From contig CANGAY010000039.1 in assembly GCA_947451735.1 (NCBI GenBank), positions 1 through 6,836 of the forward strand: 6,836 nt of DNA, given 5' to 3'. Position numbers and translations under genes: made by a program. The stretch comes from Actinomycetota bacterium (GTDB lineage Bacteria; Actinomycetota; Thermoleophilia; Miltoncostaeales; Miltoncostaeaceae). Under the pieces are notes generated by a model. The model was not told where the DNA came from, ran no database searches, and saw only the letters and a list, made by a program, of their open reading frames with translations. Below are positions 5,000-6,836 of the stretch, in pieces; the first letter of the stretch is position 1, and each line of letters starts with the position of its first letter.

Positions 5000-6460
5000 G
5001 CGCCACCGTCGCTGGAACGGCTGGCGCCAGCGGTGCGGTGCCACCAGAGCATTCATGGCATCGGGGCCCCACGAGCCCACGTCGTAGGGCAGCACGTCGG
5101 GCGGGTCGTCCAGCAGCGGGGCCGATACCTCCCACAGGCGTTCCACCGCGTTGGCCGATGTGAACAGCGTGCGGTCGCCGCTCATGGCGTCGTAGATCAG
5201 GCGCTCGTACGCCTCGAGGATCTCGCCGTGCGAGGCGTCCTCCTGAATGGAGAACTGCATGCTCTGCTTGGTCAGGCGCATGCCGGGCCCGGGGCGCTTG
5301 CCGTAGAACGACAGCGACAGGCGTGAGGCCTCGGCCAGGTCGAACGTGAGGTGGTCGGGGCCGGCGGAGTCGAGGCCCGCGCCCACGGGGAACATCGACC
5401 GGGGCGGCTCCTTGAACGCGATGCTGATGATGCGCCCGCCCTCGGCCATTGCCTTGCCGGTGCGCAGGTAGAACGGCACGCCGGCCCATCGCCAGTTGTC
5501 GATCTCGCAGCGCAGGGCCACGAAGGTCTCGGTGGTGCTGTCGTCAGCCGTGGTGGGGTCGTCGCGGTACCCCTCGTACTGACCGCGCACCACCTGCGAC
5601 ACGTCAAGGGGCAGCATGGAGCGGAACACCTTGTCCTTCTCCTCCCCGATGGCCTCGGGGGTGAGCGCGGTGGGCGGCTCCATGGCCGTGAACGCCAGCA
5701 CGTGCAGCAGGTGGGTCACCACCATGTCGCGGTAGGCACCGGTGCCCTCGTAGAACGCACCCCGTCCCTCGATGGTGAGGCTCTCGGCCACGTCGATCTG
5801 GATGTGGTCGATGTGCTGCCGGTTCCAGATGGGCTCGAACAGCCCGTTGGCGAACCGGAAGGCCAGGATGTTCTGCGCCGCCTCCTTGCCCAGGAAGTGG
5901 TCGATGCGGAACACCTGGTGGTCGTCGAACACCGTGCCCACCAGCCGGTTGAGGGCGACAGCCGACGGCAGGTCGGTGCCGAAGGGCTTCTCCATGATCA
6001 CGCGCGAGCGGTCGGACAGACCGGTGTCGCCCAGCATGCGCACCACCGTGGGGGCGGCCGACGGCGGGATGCTGAGGTAGTGCAGGCGCCCGGGCGTGCC
6101 GCCGAGGGCCGCCTCGGCCTCGCGCACGCGGGCCACCAGCTGGGACGACCCGCCGGCGAGCGATGCGTACGTGAGACGGTCCTGCAGGGCGCTCCACTCG
6201 AGCGGGCTCACGGGAGACCTGGCGAACGTGTCGCACGCCTCGCGCACGATGGCGCGGAACTCCTGGTCGCCCATGTCGTCGAGGGCGGCGCCCACAATGC
6301 GGCATTCGGGCAGCAGTCCCGAGCGCATGAGGTGCAGCAGGCCAGGCAGCAGTTTGCGCCGCGCCAGGTCGCCGGTGGCCCCCACCAGCAGCACCACATG
6401 TGGGCTGAGCGGCGGGATATCGGCAGTGCCGACGTCATCGGGGTCGTGATCGTGGCTCAT
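4988..6460 (-). CDS. zwf: Glucose-6-phosphate 1-dehydrogenase
   Basis: Cytoplasmic enzyme that oxidises glucose 6-phosphate to 6-phosphogluconolactone while reducing NADP+, the first step of the oxidative pentose phosphate pathway. The 490 residues match the usual bacterial length. Seen directly: the nucleotide-binding GATGDLARRKLLP (27-39); EKPFG (157-161); the substrate-site signature RIDHFLGKE (185-193), with D187, H188 and K192; the catalytic base H250 in YRDMVVTHLLH, equivalent to H240 of the Leuconostoc enzyme; RTGK (333-336); and the C-terminal GSWGPDAM. The start chosen is the ATG at 6458-6460. An in-frame GTG at 6467-6469 would add three residues, but it overlaps the TAGCGT box, and neither start has a Shine-Dalgarno. 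None of the common actinobacterial partners (tal, opcA, pgl, gnd) lies in the window, and no other gene here shares its transcript clearly. Function is very well supported. Confidence 0.97.
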   Translation of the reverse strand: MSHDHDPDDVGTADIPPLSPHVVLLVGATGDLARRKLLPGLLHLMRSGLLPECRIVGAALDDMGDQEFRAIVREACDTFARSPVSPLEWSALQDRLTYASLAGGSSQLVARVREAEAALGGTPGRLHYLSIPPSAAPTVVRMLGDTGLSDRSRVIMEKPFGTDLPSAVALNRLVGTVFDDHQVFRIDHFLGKEAAQNILAFRFANGLFEPIWNRQHIDHIQIDVAESLTIEGRGAFYEGTGAYRDMVVTHLLHVLAFTAMEPPTALTPEAIGEEKDKVFRSMLPLDVSQVVRGQYEGYRDDPTTADDSTTETFVALRCEIDNWRWAGVPFYLRTGKAMAEGGRIISIAFKEPPRSMFPVGAGLDSAGPDHLTFDLAEASRLSLSFYGKRPGPGMRLTKQSMQFSIQEDASHGEILEAYERLIYDAMSGDRTLFTSANAVERLWEVSAPLLDDPPDVLPYDVGSWGPDAMNALVAPHRWRQPFQRRWRGPH

Positions 6461-6467
6461 GGCGCGC

Positions 6468-6473
6468 ACGCTA
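6468..6473 (-). promoter_or_regulatory. Possible -10 box of zwf for a leaderless start
   Basis: TAGCGT on the minus strand ends exactly 7 nt before the zwf ATG, the same spacing as at two other genes here. Only T1, A2 and T6 of the -10 consensus match, and there is no recognisable -35 at 16-18 nt, where the sequence is alternating GC. The absence of a Shine-Dalgarno supports the reading. Confidence 0.35.
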
Positions 6474-6505
6474 TGAGCGCGGCGCGCGCGAATCGTTGGC
6501 CCGGC

Positions 6506-6534
6506 GGCGAATCATCGGCACGGCCGTGATCGCC
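6506..6534 (-). terminator. Terminator-like hairpin after the membrane protein gene
   Basis: GGCGA-a-TCA-t-CGGC (6506-6519) pairs with GCCG-TGA-TCGCC (6523-6534) around a 3-nt loop: 12 bp with two single-base bulges on one side. It lies 18 nt beyond the stop codon of the YbhN-like gene and upstream of the zwf start region, where it would separate the two minus-strand genes. No U tract follows. Confidence 0.5.
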
Positions 6535-6552
6535 TTGTGGAGTGCGGGTGGC

Positions 6553-6836
6553 CTAGGTGGCCACGGGCGGCTGGTCGCCCTCCGCCTCCCACTTCTTCAT
6601 GCTCTTGTGCAGGCCCCAGTACTGCCAGAAGCCCCACACGATCTGCGTCCCCAGCGCCACGCCCGTCCACACGAGCACGCCGGCCGTGGCGATGTGCGCC
6701 GGAGCGCCGCCGGCGATGAGCACGCCGATGGCCAGCCCCTGCACGCCGCCAATGCCACCGGGCAGCGGAATGAGTGAGCCCACCTGACCGATGAAGTACG
6801 CCATGAGCATGACGCTGAGCGGCAGCGGGTCGCCCA
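6553..6836 (-). CDS. YbhN/UPF0104 (LPG synthase TM-type) membrane protein, C-terminal part
   Basis: The last 94 or so residues of an integral membrane protein; the frame runs off the right edge, so the start and most of the protein are missing. Seen directly: a hydrophobic segment leading into GSLIPLPGGIGGVQG, the conserved proline-glycine motif near the end of the lysylphosphatidylglycerol synthase transmembrane domain (Pfam LPG_synthase_TM); then a hydrophobic stretch LAIGVLIAGGAPAHIATAGVL; then a final helix TGVALGTQIVWGFWQYWG; and a short charged cytoplasmic tail (KSMKKWEAEGD...). Proteins of this superfamily include the flippase half of MprF and many stand-alone proteins of unknown substrate. 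The first ATG inside the window (6808-6810) is internal, since the frame continues upstream with residues fitting the family (GDPLPLSV). It is on the same strand as zwf, 92 nt upstream, but a hairpin between them suggests separate transcripts. Confidence 0.75.
   Translation of the reverse strand, partial: GDPLPLSVMLMAYFIGQVGSLIPLPGGIGGVQGLAIGVLIAGGAPAHIATAGVLVWTGVALGTQIVWGFWQYWGLHKSMKKWEAEGDQPPVAT

Noticed and set aside
3741..5489. Long minus-strand open frame of 582 codons opposite the MFS gene and the end of zwf
   Set aside because: It is antisense to two well-identified proteins, has a low-complexity Pro/Arg/Ser/Met-rich translation, and is a common product of third-position GC bias.
6461..6490. 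Alternating GC tracts (GCGCGC) upstream of zwf, considered as a structural element or repeat
   Set aside because: Short self-complementary GC runs are expected in a genome this GC-rich, and no larger repeat unit is present.
5351..6529. Plus-strand open frame of 392 codons opposite zwf
   Set aside because: It is the mirror of the zwf coding frame, with a His/Gly/Val/Arg-rich translation and no recognisable domain.
1..6836. Search for a new defence, mobile or biosynthetic system
   Set aside because: All sizeable genes except the 70-residue protein belong to common families. There are no transposases, nucleases, toxin-antitoxin pairs, repeat arrays or RNA genes to suggest such a system.

Overview
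The window is GC-rich, about two-thirds G+C by eye. It carries densely packed chromosomal housekeeping and redox genes with short gaps and strong third-position GC bias, which suits a high-GC actinobacterium. Three points agree with that: a separate PntAA-type transhydrogenase subunit, gene starts that look leaderless (a TANNNT box 6-7 nt before the start codon), and terminator-like hairpins without U tracts. The class cannot be fixed from this window. I see no insertion sequence, phage gene, CRISPR array, tRNA or rRNA, and no convincing sign of recent transfer.

Layout, left to right. Positions 1-1111 (minus) hold nearly all of the NAD(P) transhydrogenase alpha subunit, cut by the left edge just short of its C-terminus. 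A 174-nt gap carries a candidate promoter for it. Positions 1286-2871 (minus) are a two-gene operon: an aldo/keto reductase followed by a cytoplasmic DsbA/FrnE-like thiol oxidoreductase that starts with TTG and overlaps the reductase stop by 4 nt. Divergent from it is a 70-residue protein of unknown function (2976-3188, plus), with a promoter that contains an inverted repeat. A perfect 12-bp hairpin separates this gene from a convergent 58-residue CDGSH iron-sulfur protein (3245-3421, minus). Divergent from the CDGSH gene is a 14-helix DHA2-family MFS exporter (3550-4980, plus). It converges on glucose-6-phosphate dehydrogenase (4988-6460, minus), with only 7 nt between the stop codons and a hairpin covering both. 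At the right edge is the C-terminal part of a YbhN/LPG-synthase-TM-type membrane protein (6553-6836, minus).

How the genes may work together: the transhydrogenase, glucose-6-phosphate dehydrogenase and probably the aldo/keto reductase all make or use NADPH, and the DsbA-like and CDGSH proteins are thiol and Fe-S redox proteins. This is a loose theme of reducing power and redox handling. It is not one operon, because the genes lie in several oppositely oriented units. I found no clearly new multi-gene system. The points most worth a second look are the repeated leaderless-start architecture, the operator-like dyad before the unknown 70-residue gene, and the bidirectional hairpins at both convergent junctions.
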